Positions 7,915 to 16,448 of a stretch of DNA of 64,000 bases are shown here, in pieces. A program made the translations under genes and the position numbers. The notes beneath the pieces were generated by a model. The model worked only from the letters and a program-made list of their open reading frames with translations. It had not been told where the DNA came from and searched no databases. Source of the DNA: Halopiger xanaduensis SH-6 (GTDB lineage: Archaea; Halobacteriota; Halobacteria; Halobacteriales; Natrialbaceae); NCBI RefSeq assembly GCF_000217715.1, contig NC_015658.1, positions 62,001 to 126,000 of the forward strand, written 5' to 3'. Positions within the stretch are counted from its first letter, which is position 1, and each line of letters begins with the position of its first letter.

Positions 7915-10587
7915 ATGTACGACGAACGTCCGTCCGACGACGATGGAACCGACAGCAAACCGAACTCGAGCGACGTCTCGCGGCGAACCTACTGTAAACT
8001 GATCGGGGCTACCTCGGCCGCCGGTGCGATCGGCGCGACCGGCACGGTGAGCGCAAACGATCACGTGACGGTCGGGAACGGCAGCTACACGACGACGTTA
8101 CCCGCAGGTGCGGAGGCGCCGCAGGACGCTATTTGGGCGACGGCGAGCTTCAGCGACGAACCCGTTCCGACTAACGACTGGTGGTCGAGCCTGGTCTGGA
8201 ACGCGTTTTCGGAGAACATGTTCTCCCAGCCGCTCATGCTCCGGGCGGAAGAAGACGGCTTCCTCGTGAAGAACCCGACCGAGTGGATCGACGGCTCGAC
8301 GACGGTGATGGACAATCAGGGGCGCGATCTAACCATTGGACACACGGGTGCGGACAGTTTCGCGGACGCGCGCCTCGACGATCACGGCGACTGGTCGGTC
8401 GACGCGGTCTGGGGCGCCGGGACCGCAACGACGCTGCGCGCGACGTTCGCGCAGGGCTCCCCGTTCGTGTTCTGCGAGTACGCGGGCGGCGGCGCCGAGA
8501 TCACCTTCGACGCGGCGCCCGAAGTTTGGGCCGACGAGGGGAACGTCCTCGGCGTCACGATCGACGGCCACCATTACGGGCTCTTCGCGCCGTCCGGAAC
8601 GAGCTGGTCGGGCGTCGGCACCGACACGCTCGTCAACGACCTCGGCGGTGCGGGGTACTGCTCGGTCGCAGTCCTCCCCGAATCCGGCTTCCTCGAGACC
8701 GCCGAAACGTACGCGTACAACTTCGTCACCGACACCCGCGTCGACTGGGAGTACGACGAGGCGAACGCCGCGGTCCACACGACTTATACCTTCGAAACCG
8801 ACGACAAACCCGAAAGCGCGGCGACGGGGACGATCACCGCGTTGCATCCCCACCAGTGGAAGTACAGTGACGACGAGACGCTGGGACCGACCTACACGTC
8901 GCCCCGCGGGGAGATGCGCGTCGTCGCCGGGCCGTCATTCTCGACGACCTACGACTACGGCGGCATGCTGCCGTTCCTGCCGGACGAGGGGAGCTACGAC
9001 GTCGCGGAGCTACAGGGCTACATCCAGGAAATCGACACCTCGATCGAGGGGCCCGACACGTACAACGTCGGCAAGGACTACGGCCGCCTGGTCGAGAGCA
9101 AGGCGCTGGCCGAACAGTTCGGCCAGACCGGCAAGCGCGACGAAATCGTCGGCTCCCTGCGGAGTCACCTCGAGGGGTGGCTCCAGGCAGAGAGCGGCTC
9201 GGAGGAACTGTTCTACTACGACGATAACTGGGGGTCGCTGCTGGGCTATCCCGAGAGCCACGGGTCGGCCTCGTCGCTGTCCGACCACCACTTCCACTAC
9301 GGCTACTACGTCCGCGCAGCCGCCGAGATTGCGCGTACCGATCCCGGCTGGGCGGCCGACAGCGAGTGGGGCGGCATGGTCGAACACCTGATCCGCGACT
9401 ACGCGAACCCGAGCCGGGATGACGACATGTTCCCGTTTGCTCGAAACTTCAGTCCCTACTGCGGGCACTCTTGGGCGGAGGGCGGCGGCGCCGAGTTCGC
9501 CGACGGCAACAATCAGGAGTCGTCCTCCGAGGCACTCAACGCGTACGCGGCGATCATCGAGTGGGGCGAGTACACCGGCAATCAGGAACTGCGGGACTTC
9601 GGTATCTACCTCTACACGACCGAACTCCACGCCGTCCACGAGTACTGGTTCGACGCGGACGACGACAGCCATCCCGACTCGTGGGACTACGATACCGCCG
9701 GCATGGTGTGGGGTGGCGGCTACGCCTACGCGACCTGGTGGACCGCCGATGAGGAGGCGATCCACGGCATCAACTGGCTGCCGTTCGCCGGCTATTCGTT
9801 GCACCTCGGCTGGGACGATGCGGCGCCCGAGGCGAATTACAACGAACTCGTCGCGAACAAGGGAACCGACGAGTTCGACTACTGGCCGGACCTCATGTGG
9901 ATGTATCGGGCGTTTTCGGACAGTCAGGACGCCGTCGACAAGTTCGAAGCGCGGAAGAACAGTTATGAGGTCGAAGCCGGCCACACGCGCGCTCAGACGT
10001 ACCACTGGCTCTACAACCTCCACGAGATGGGTGCGCCGGACGGGACCGCCACCGCGGACACGCCGTTCTATCAGGTGTTCAGCGACGGCACCGAGCGCAC
10101 CTACGTCGCCTACAACGCCGACGACGCCGGCACGACGGTGACGTTCTCCGACGGGACCGAGCTGTACGTGCCCGCGAACTCGATGGCCACGTCCACCGGC
10201 GACGATACCGGCGGCGGAGACGGCGGCGACGGCGGAAACGGTGGCGACGGCGGTGACGGCGGCGATGGTGGCAACGATGGCGGAAACGACGGCGGCAGCG
10301 GCGAGCACACCTACTCCGGCGACGCCGGCGAGGGGTGGACTGCCACCGTTACCGACGACGGCACCGATAGCCACTGGGAGTTCGATCCGAACAATGCCGC
10401 CGAATGGGCCGATATCCAGTTCGACAACGGCAACGGCTGGATCGGCTACCGCATGACGGCCGACGGCGACGTCCACACCCACGTTCGAGACGCCTCCGAC
10501 GACGGTGACTCGATCGACGTCCGGTTCGTCTGGGACGACGGCGCCGGGACTCAGTACGTCTCCGACGCGTTCACCCACCAGTACTGA
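7915..10587 (+). CDS. Tat-exported GH81 endo-1,3-beta-glucanase
   Basis: Predicted secreted endo-beta-1,3-glucanase (laminarin/callose hydrolase), 890 aa. An N-terminal twin-arginine signal (SRRTYCKLIG followed by an Ala/Gly-rich segment ending near ANDHV, about residues 24-48) marks Tat export. The GH81 domain covers about residues 55-745: the family opening motif NDWWSSLVW, the region YDDNWGSLLGYPESHG, and the catalytic segment NNQESSSEA with Glu535 and Glu539. A Gly/Asp repeat linker (about 763-798) then joins a C-terminal domain of about 90 aa that is likely an accessory or binding module. It is transcribed away from the 7 kb intergenic region and is followed by a TrmB-type regulator. No TATA sits at the leaderless distance, so the start is slightly uncertain; an AT-rich element lies 120 bp upstream. 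Confidence 0.88.
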   Translation: MYDERPSDDDGTDSKPNSSDVSRRTYCKLIGATSAAGAIGATGTVSANDHVTVGNGSYTTTLPAGAEAPQDAIWATASFSDEPVPTNDWWSSLVWNAFSENMFSQPLMLRAEEDGFLVKNPTEWIDGSTTVMDNQGRDLTIGHTGADSFADARLDDHGDWSVDAVWGAGTATTLRATFAQGSPFVFCEYAGGGAEITFDAAPEVWADEGNVLGVTIDGHHYGLFAPSGTSWSGVGTDTLVNDLGGAGYCSVAVLPESGFLETAETYAYNFVTDTRVDWEYDEANAAVHTTYTFETDDKPESAATGTITALHPHQWKYSDDETLGPTYTSPRGEMRVVAGPSFSTTYDYGGMLPFLPDEGSYDVAELQGYIQEIDTSIEGPDTYNVGKDYGRLVESKALAEQFGQTGKRDEIVGSLRSHLEGWLQAESGSEELFYYDDNWGSLLGYPESHGSASSLSDHHFHYGYYVRAAAEIARTDPGWAADSEWGGMVEHLIRDYANPSRDDDMFPFARNFSPYCGHSWAEGGGAEFADGNNQESSSEALNAYAAIIEWGEYTGNQELRDFGIYLYTTELHAVHEYWFDADDDSHPDSWDYDTAGMVWGGGYAYATWWTADEEAIHGINWLPFAGYSLHLGWDDAAPEANYNELVANKGTDEFDYWPDLMWMYRAFSDSQDAVDKFEARKNSYEVEAGHTRAQTYHWLYNLHEMGAPDGTATADTPFYQVFSDGTERTYVAYNADDAGTTVTFSDGTELYVPANSMATSTGDDTGGGDGGDGGNGGDGGDGGDGGNDGGNDGGSGEHTYSGDAGEGWTATVTDDGTDSHWEFDPNNAAEWADIQFDNGNGWIGYRMTADGDVHTHVRDASDDGDSIDVRFVWDDGAGTQYVSDAFTHQY

Positions 10588-10661
10588 CCCCTCACGGCGC
10601 CGTCGGCGCTCGAGTCAGACGTTGCAAAAGACTGATTAATCGGTGCGCCAGTGATGCGGGC

Positions 10662-11804
10662 ATGGACAGGGATCCGCTGCGAGACGCGCTGCAGGACGCG
10701 GGATTGACCGCGTACCAGGCCGACGCCTACATCACGCTTCTCGAGCAGGGGATGATGCCGGCTGTGGAGGTCGCCAAGCAGTGTTCCGTCCCAGTATCGC
10801 AAATCTACGACGTTCTCCGCGCGCTCGAGGGGGAGGGGTACGTCGAAACGTTCGATCAGGACAAGCTTCACGCCCGCCCCAAGGAACCGATCGAAATTCT
10901 CAGCGAACTCCGCTCGCGCGGGAAGCTGATGAACAAAGCTGCGGACGCCATCGAGGACCGGTGGGAGCAACCGGCGATCAGCGAGCATACGGTCAGCGTC
11001 GTCAAGCACGAGGAGACAGTCGTCGACCGCGCACGCGATTTGATCCGCGACGCGGAGAGTTTCATCGAACTATCGGCGACCGTCGACCAGTTCCGGGCGC
11101 TCACGAACGCCCTGCAGGACGCCCGCGACCGCGGCGTCGTGATACGCGTCGCCGTCTACGGGACGGATCTGGAGGACCGGCTCGAGGATGTCGACCTCTC
11201 CGCGACGGTGTCGGAACTGCGCGCCTGCCGGATTCCGGGGCCGTTTCTCCTCGTCGCGGACCGCACCCGAACGTGTTTCACGCCGAACGACTGGGCGAAC
11301 CGGCCCTTCGGCGTCCTGATCGACGACTACATCCTCTCGTTTATCTTCCACTGGTACTTCCAGACCGGCGTCTGGGAACTCTGGGAGACGGTCTACGAGG
11401 ATACCGAGCCGCCCTTCCCCTACATGACCCTAGAGGAGTTCGTCCGCGACGTGGCGTCGCTGTGGCGCGACGGCGCTGATCTCGCGGTGACCATCGACGG
11501 GACGTGGGTCGAAACGAACGAGCCCTGTCAGATTACGGGTATCGTCGCTGATATCGCGTATCCGGGGATCTATCGTTCGGACGAGCACCCCTCGTTCGAG
11601 GACGTCGCCGGCTTCCTGCAACTGGAGGTCGCCGCCGACGGCGACCAATACAGTATCGGCGGGTGGGGCGCCGTCTACGAGGACGTCGAGGCGGTCCGCA
11701 TTACCCTCGAGGCAATCGAGTTCGAGGAGCCCTCGAGCGAGACTGGGGTCGACGTCGACGAGGCGCTCGAGGCGGACGCTGAGTCCGATTCCGAGGCCGA
11801 CTGA
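10662..11804 (+). CDS. TrmB family transcriptional regulator
   Basis: Sugar-responsive archaeal regulator of 380 aa. An N-terminal winged helix-turn-helix (about residues 5-75, LTAYQADAYITLL then PVSQIYDVLRALEGEGYV) is followed by a short helical linker, the central TrmB effector domain (about 110-260, related to PLD-like folds) and a C-terminal beta domain typical of long TrmB proteins. TrmB proteins sense sugars and control ABC transporters and sugar metabolism. A TATA-like element (TGATTAAT, 10633-10640) lies about 25 bp before the ATG, supporting this start. Its neighbours, GH81 and the Opp-type transporter, are plausible targets (inference). The C-terminus is very acidic. Confidence 0.88.
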   Translation: MDRDPLRDALQDAGLTAYQADAYITLLEQGMMPAVEVAKQCSVPVSQIYDVLRALEGEGYVETFDQDKLHARPKEPIEILSELRSRGKLMNKAADAIEDRWEQPAISEHTVSVVKHEETVVDRARDLIRDAESFIELSATVDQFRALTNALQDARDRGVVIRVAVYGTDLEDRLEDVDLSATVSELRACRIPGPFLLVADRTRTCFTPNDWANRPFGVLIDDYILSFIFHWYFQTGVWELWETVYEDTEPPFPYMTLEEFVRDVASLWRDGADLAVTIDGTWVETNEPCQITGIVADIAYPGIYRSDEHPSFEDVAGFLQLEVAADGDQYSIGGWGAVYEDVEAVRITLEAIEFEEPSSETGVDVDEALEADAESDSEAD

Positions 11805-11888
11805 TCGGGTCGTCAAGCCCGGCGAGTGCGTCGATTCCGTCGTTATGAACCGGTACCAAGAAGTGATCGCACTCGAGTGTGAGTACCA

Positions 11889-12128
11889 ATGGCGGACACG
11901 ATTACCGATCGGTTCTGGAAGACGATGCGCGAGTACCGCTCCGCGGTCGTGTTGCTGCTCGGTCTCGAGGCAGTCCTGCTCGTACTGTTGCTCGTGGCGC
12001 TGTGGCTCCAGCCGTCCGAGTCCGCATCGCGGACCGTCCTCGTCGCCGATTTCGTCCTCGTTGGTGTTGGATTTCTGGGGGCCGTCTACGTCCTGTATCG
12101 CTGTCGGCAGTATCGACCCGTCGACTAA
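11889..12128 (+). CDS. Small two-helix membrane protein
   Basis: Protein of 79 aa with an amphipathic N-terminus (ITDRFWKTMREYRS) and two predicted membrane segments (about residues 19-41 and 48-70). I recognise no family. It starts 84 bp after the TrmB gene and converges on the minus-strand ABC operon. Similar tiny two-helix proteins occur near 29755, 37855 and 50605. Function unknown. Confidence 0.6.
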   Translation: MADTITDRFWKTMREYRSAVVLLLGLEAVLLVLLLVALWLQPSESASRTVLVADFVLVGVGFLGAVYVLYRCRQYRPVD

Positions 12129-12197
12129 ACGTTGCTGAGTATTGCGACGCCAACACGATCCGTGAACCGCTGCCGAATAGAGAAAAGCAGCCGTCGG

Positions 12198-13283
12198 TTA
12201 TTCCTCGTCCAGTTGCGCGCCCTCGAGCGGCTCGCTCTCCCAATACTCGCCATCCTCCTCGAGGCGGAAGCAGGAGGCGCGGTGCGCTCGAGCGCCGTCG
12301 TCGACCGAGCGCACGTCGGGCGCCGTCATCTTGCAGTGTTCGGTTGCGTGCGGACACCGCGTGTGGAACCGACAGCCCGACGGCGGATCGACCGGATCGG
12401 GGATGTCGATCTCCCGAACTGGCGGTTCCGCGGCCCCCTCTTCGAGACTGAGTGACGGCGTCGCCCACTTTAGCACCTTCGTGTAGGGGTGCTGTGGATT
12501 CTGCAGCACCTCCTGTGCCTCTCCGAGTTCGACGAGTTCCCCGAGGTACATCACGCCGAGGCGCCCGCCGGCGTGCTCGGCCAGATAGCGGGCGTTCGAG
12601 AGGTCGTGCGAGATGAAGAGGAACGAGGTGTCGAACTGCTCCTGCAGGTCGAGCATCAGGTCCATCACTTCGACGCGCAGGGAGACGTCCAGCGCCGACA
12701 CCGCCTCGTCGGCCAGGATGAGATCCGGATTCATCAACAGCGCCCGCACGAGGGCGACGCGCTGTTTCTCTCCACCGGAAAGCTGGTGTGGATATCGCTG
12801 GGCGTAGTCGTGGGGCGGCGCCATGCCGACGCGCTCGAGCATCGCGAGGATCCGCGCCTCGCGGTCCTCGGGACCGAGGTCGGTTTGATACTTCTTCAGC
12901 GGCTCGGCGAGCGACGCCTCGACGGTTCGGTGCGGGTTCAGCGACGACCCGGGATCCTGGTGGATGATCTGGAGCGACCGCCGAATCTCGTCGTATGGGA
13001 TCGACGGGTTCGAGAAGCGTTTCTTGGCTTCCCAGACGTCCTGGCCGCGGTAGCTGACGGTACCGCCAGTCGGTCGCTGGAGGCCGACGGCCGCCTTGCC
13101 GAGCGTCGTCTTCCCGCTGCCGGACTCGCCGACGATCGCGACGACGTCGTTCTCGGGAATCTCGAGGTCGACGCTGTCGACCGCCCGAACGGTCCGGGGA
13201 TCCTCGAATGGGTTGAGCCCGTCCTCCGTCTCGAAGTGGACGTCGACGCCGTCCATCGAGACGACGGGTTCGTCGGTGCTCAT
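12198..13283 (-). CDS. Opp/Dpp-type ABC importer ATPase, OppF/DppF position
   Basis: ATP-binding subunit, 361 aa, of an importer for oligopeptide- or oligosaccharide-type substrates. Walker A GESGSGKT at about residues 52-59, signature LSGGEKQRVAL, Walker B ILADEAVSALD, and the C-terminal oligopeptide-transporter extension with conserved Cys (SGCRFHTRCP). Last gene of the five-gene minus-strand operon binding protein, permease B, permease C, ATPase D, ATPase F. Its ATG overlaps the stop of the upstream ATPase by 4 bp (ATGA), a sign of coupled translation. A much longer frame runs upstream, but that is read-through over the neighbouring gene. In archaea Opp-type systems often import oligosaccharides, which fits this region. 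Confidence 0.93.
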   Translation of the reverse strand: MSTDEPVVSMDGVDVHFETEDGLNPFEDPRTVRAVDSVDLEIPENDVVAIVGESGSGKTTLGKAAVGLQRPTGGTVSYRGQDVWEAKKRFSNPSIPYDEIRRSLQIIHQDPGSSLNPHRTVEASLAEPLKKYQTDLGPEDREARILAMLERVGMAPPHDYAQRYPHQLSGGEKQRVALVRALLMNPDLILADEAVSALDVSLRVEVMDLMLDLQEQFDTSFLFISHDLSNARYLAEHAGGRLGVMYLGELVELGEAQEVLQNPQHPYTKVLKWATPSLSLEEGAAEPPVREIDIPDPVDPPSGCRFHTRCPHATEHCKMTAPDVRSVDDGARAHRASCFRLEEDGEYWESEPLEGAQLDEE

Positions 13284-14341
13284 CCGTCCACCTCCGCGGT
13301 GAGTTCGATCTCGTCGGCGCGGTCGCGGTGGTGACAGGCGACGTCGTGGGTTTCCGTGACCGGCTCCATCGGCGGCTTCACCGTCGCGCAGTCCTCCGTC
13401 GAGATCGGACACCGCTGATGGTACGGACAGCCCGAGGGCACGTTGACCGGGTCGGGCGCCGATCCCTCGATCGGTCGCATCTCCTCGAGCGGGGAGTCGA
13501 TGTCTGGCGTCGAGTTCAACAGCGCCCGCGTGTACGGGTGGGTCGGCGACCGGAGGATCTCCTCGGTCCGGCCCACCTCCGCGAGTTCGAACGCGTAGAG
13601 GACGCCGATGCGGTCCGCCAGTTTCGTCACGAGCGGCAGATCGTGGGTGATAAACACCATGGTCAGGTCGTACTTGTCCCGCAGATCGTCGAGCAGGCTG
13701 ACGATCGATCGCTGCATCAGCAGGTCCAGCGCCGCCGTCGGCTCGTCCATCACCAGTACTTCGGGCTCGAGGACGAGCGAGAGCGCGATCAGCGCTCGTT
13801 GTTTCATCCCGCCCGAGAGCTCGTGCGGGTACGAATCGAGCACCCGGTCGGGGTCGAGATAGAGGTCGGCGAGGAGTTCCCGCGTCCGTTCCATCCCGTC
13901 CTCGACGTCGTAGTCGTGGGCCTCGAGCGTCTCCGCGAAGTGGCCCCGAAGCGTCAGCGTCGGGTTGAACGACGAGAGCGCGCCCTGGAACACCATCGAG
14001 ATTTCCTCCCAGCGAAGCTGCCGGAGCCGGTCGTCCGAGAGCTCGAGGACGTCGACTTCCCGACCGTCCGTCGGTCGGTAGGTGATCGTTCCCGAAGTGA
14101 CGCCGGGATCGACGACGGCGTCCAGCAGCGCGGACGCGAACATCGATTTCCCGGACCCGGACTCGCCGACGACGCCGATGATCTCGTTGCGCTCGACGTC
14201 GATGTCGAGGCCGTTGAGCACTGTCGACGTTCCCCGATCCATATGGAACTCGACGGTGAGGTCGCGACACGTGAGGACCGCGTCGGATCGAGACTCGGTC
14301 GCAACGGCGTCCGATTCCGAGTGATCGATACGGCCGCTCAT
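13280..14341 (-). CDS. Opp/Dpp-type ABC importer ATPase, OppD/DppD position
   Basis: ATP-binding subunit of 353 aa. Walker A GESGSGKS is at residues 59-66, the signature is LSGGMKQRAL, Walker B is LVMDEPTAALD, and the C-terminal oligopeptide extension (SGCPYHQRCP) is present. It pairs with the DppF-type ATPase downstream, with which it shares a 4-bp stop/start overlap; its own ATG overlaps the stop of permease C by 4 bp. It is closely similar in order and motifs to the N-terminal half of the fused ATPase at 32361-34571, so the two importers are paralogous. Confidence 0.93.
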   Translation of the reverse strand: MSGRIDHSESDAVATESRSDAVLTCRDLTVEFHMDRGTSTVLNGLDIDVERNEIIGVVGESGSGKSMFASALLDAVVDPGVTSGTITYRPTDGREVDVLELSDDRLRQLRWEEISMVFQGALSSFNPTLTLRGHFAETLEAHDYDVEDGMERTRELLADLYLDPDRVLDSYPHELSGGMKQRALIALSLVLEPEVLVMDEPTAALDLLMQRSIVSLLDDLRDKYDLTMVFITHDLPLVTKLADRIGVLYAFELAEVGRTEEILRSPTHPYTRALLNSTPDIDSPLEEMRPIEGSAPDPVNVPSGCPYHQRCPISTEDCATVKPPMEPVTETHDVACHHRDRADEIELTAEVDG

Positions 14342-15405
14342 CGGATCCCACCTCCGGTCCCGGCTGTCGCTGCAGCGCTGCCACCGGCCTCGGTCGACTC
14401 GTCGTCCGATCCCGTGGTCGAGGCGTGTCGAGCGCGAACGCGCGGGTTGAACATTCGATCGGTCCCCTGCGAGAACAGGATCAGCCCGAACGACAGCAGG
14501 GTGATCGTCGCCAGCGGCGCGATCAGCCAGTGGGCCATCGACGCCACGTGCATGGCGCCGCCGCTGACCGCCTGGTCGATCATGACGCCCCAGTTGACGA
14601 CGCTGTCGTACGGCAATACCCCCAGGAAGTACAGGCCGACCGATGCGAAGATGACCTGTCTCGCGGCGTTGACGAACGTGATCAGTACGTACGGCATGAT
14701 GTTCGGAAGGATGTCTTTGACGATGATCGACGGCGTCGAGAGCCCCATCGCCTGGGACGCCTCGACGTAGGAGTGGCGGCTGATCGACAGCACTTGCGAG
14801 CGAATCTCGCGGGCCAGCCCCGCCCAGACGTTGACCGTCAGGATTAGCCCCGTGACGATCGGGTTCTGGGGCTCGAGCAGTGCGGCGAGGATGACGATCA
14901 GCGGGAGCCCCGGAATGGTCATCACGATGTCCGTGACGAGCGAGAGCACCCGGTCGGTCCGACCGCCGGAGTAGCCCGCGACCGTCCCGACGGTGACGCC
15001 CATGACCGTCACGAACAGGCCGCCGGCCGCGATCATCTGCAGCATCGACGGCGTCGCGTGAACAATCTGGGCGAGGATGTCCCGGCCGAGGTTGTCGGTC
15101 CCGAGAGGGTACGCCAGCCCCTCGGCGAGCGGCGCGACCGACCGCGGCCCCTGGTTGGTTCGCGGTTCCTTGTAGAGCGCCGGGCCGATCAGCCCGAGGA
15201 TCACGTACAGCAGAATGATCCCGGCGCCGATGCGGGCGCGGCGCACGCTCCAGACGATTCGGCCCGGCGCGAGGAGCCAGCGGTCGACCAGCCGCTGGTA
15301 CCGCTCTTTCCGGGTGAGCGTCGTTTCGGAGACGGCTTCGAAGGCGTCGCCGTCGTCGATCGCGTGCAGCGGCTCCGTTCCCGTCCGCTCGCTCCGTTCG
15401 CTCAT
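14338..15405 (-). CDS. Opp/Dpp-type ABC importer permease C
   Basis: Inner-membrane permease of 355 aa. A long cytosolic N-terminus (about 60 aa) precedes the first membrane helix (ARIGAGIILLYVILGLIGPALY), then the extracytoplasmic loop with the family motif PLGTDNLGRD, five further helices and the EAA loop (EASQAMGLSTPSI). It dimerises with permease B. The start overlaps the last base of permease B and is preceded on the minus strand by a good Shine-Dalgarno sequence (GGAGGTGA), as expected for an internal operon gene. Confidence 0.93.
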   Translation of the reverse strand: MSERSERTGTEPLHAIDDGDAFEAVSETTLTRKERYQRLVDRWLLAPGRIVWSVRRARIGAGIILLYVILGLIGPALYKEPRTNQGPRSVAPLAEGLAYPLGTDNLGRDILAQIVHATPSMLQMIAAGGLFVTVMGVTVGTVAGYSGGRTDRVLSLVTDIVMTIPGLPLIVILAALLEPQNPIVTGLILTVNVWAGLAREIRSQVLSISRHSYVEASQAMGLSTPSIIVKDILPNIMPYVLITFVNAARQVIFASVGLYFLGVLPYDSVVNWGVMIDQAVSGGAMHVASMAHWLIAPLATITLLSFGLILFSQGTDRMFNPRVRARHASTTGSDDESTEAGGSAAATAGTGGGIR

Positions 15406-16430
15406 CAGTGCTCACCTCCCCGCGTCTGCGCTCGCGGATCGATGATCCCGTACGTCAGGTCGGCGATGTAGACGCCGAGCACGACGGCGACGGTCATCAC
15501 GAGGAACACGCCCATCATGAGCGGGTAGTCGCGAGCCTCGAGGCCCTCGATCATGTAGTAGCCCACGCCGGGGTAGGTAAACACCTGCTCGAGGATGACG
15601 CTGCCGCCCAGCGCGAAGCCGATCGCGATCAGCAGGGCCGTGTACAGCGGCAGGACGGCGTTGCGCCCGACGTACCGCGTCGCGATCCGGCGTTCGGAGA
15701 GGCCGCGGAGCCGCGCGACGCGCAGGTAGTCCTCGCCGAGTATCTGGATGCTGTTGCCCCGCATCCGCAGCGCCCAGCCGCCGGCCGCGACGACCGTATA
15801 GGAGGCGATCAGCAACGCGGCGTGCCAGACCGCGTCCCCGAGGAACGCGAGCGTCTGGAGCGGCTCGAGCAGCGCGACGGTCGGGTCCATCTCGGTCGAG
15901 TAGCGGCCGCCGGTCGGGAACAGCTCGAACCGGTAGCCGAGGAACCAGATCAGCAGGATTCCGACGATGTAGTTCGGGATCGAGTTGAACAGGATCGAGC
16001 CGACGGAGAAGCCGTTGTCGAAGTAGCTGCCCTCCTTGTAGGCCATCATGGCGCCGAGCGAGACGCCGATAGCGAAGGAGAGCAACAGCGCGGTCGCCAT
16101 CGTGAAGATCGTCCACGGGAGCGCCTCCGCGATGATCTCGGCGACGGGAACGCCCTCGTTGATCGACTCGCCGAGGTCGCCCTGCAACAGCCCGGTCACG
16201 TAGTTGATGTACTGTTCGTGCAGCGGCGCGTCGGGAATCACGTTGAGCTTGCGCTCGACGCGGTGGTCGATCTCGGCCTGCGTCATCTGCGGATTGTTCT
16301 GGATGAGCTCGGCCCGATAGGCGTCGGCGGGGTTGCCGGGCATCAGCCGAAGCAGGAAAAACGCGAGGCTCATCACCGACACCACCGTGACGATCGCCTG
16401 CAGCGTGCGTTCGACGTAGTATCGTTGCAT
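15405..16430 (-). CDS. Opp/Dpp-type ABC importer permease B
   Basis: Inner-membrane permease of 341 aa of the DppB/OppB type: an N-terminal helix (YYVERTLQAIVTVVSVMSLAFFLLRLMPGNP region; residues about 4-31), the typical large loop containing QYINYVTGLLQGDLGES, then five helices with an EAA-type loop (RVARLRGLSERRI). It starts 18 bp after the binding-protein gene and ends where permease C begins. It is paralogous to the permease at 30057-31061. Confidence 0.93.
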   Translation of the reverse strand: MQRYYVERTLQAIVTVVSVMSLAFFLLRLMPGNPADAYRAELIQNNPQMTQAEIDHRVERKLNVIPDAPLHEQYINYVTGLLQGDLGESINEGVPVAEIIAEALPWTIFTMATALLLSFAIGVSLGAMMAYKEGSYFDNGFSVGSILFNSIPNYIVGILLIWFLGYRFELFPTGGRYSTEMDPTVALLEPLQTLAFLGDAVWHAALLIASYTVVAAGGWALRMRGNSIQILGEDYLRVARLRGLSERRIATRYVGRNAVLPLYTALLIAIGFALGGSVILEQVFTYPGVGYYMIEGLEARDYPLMMGVFLVMTVAVVLGVYIADLTYGIIDPRAQTRGGEH

Positions 16431-16448
16431 GTGTTCGACTTGGCCGCG

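Noticed and set aside
10207-10303. GGC/GAC repeats considered as a tandem DNA repeat
   Set aside because: They are the Gly/Asp linker codons of the GH81 protein, in frame and flanked by domains.
12198-14384. Single 728-codon frame over both Opp ATPase genes
   Set aside because: Its N-terminal half is a shadow translation; the true genes are two ATPases that overlap by 4 bp. It is not a fusion, unlike 32361-34571.
13280-15415. 711-codon frame over ATPase D and permease C
   Set aside because: Only its C-terminal half encodes an ATPase; the rest is an out-of-frame reading of the permease gene.
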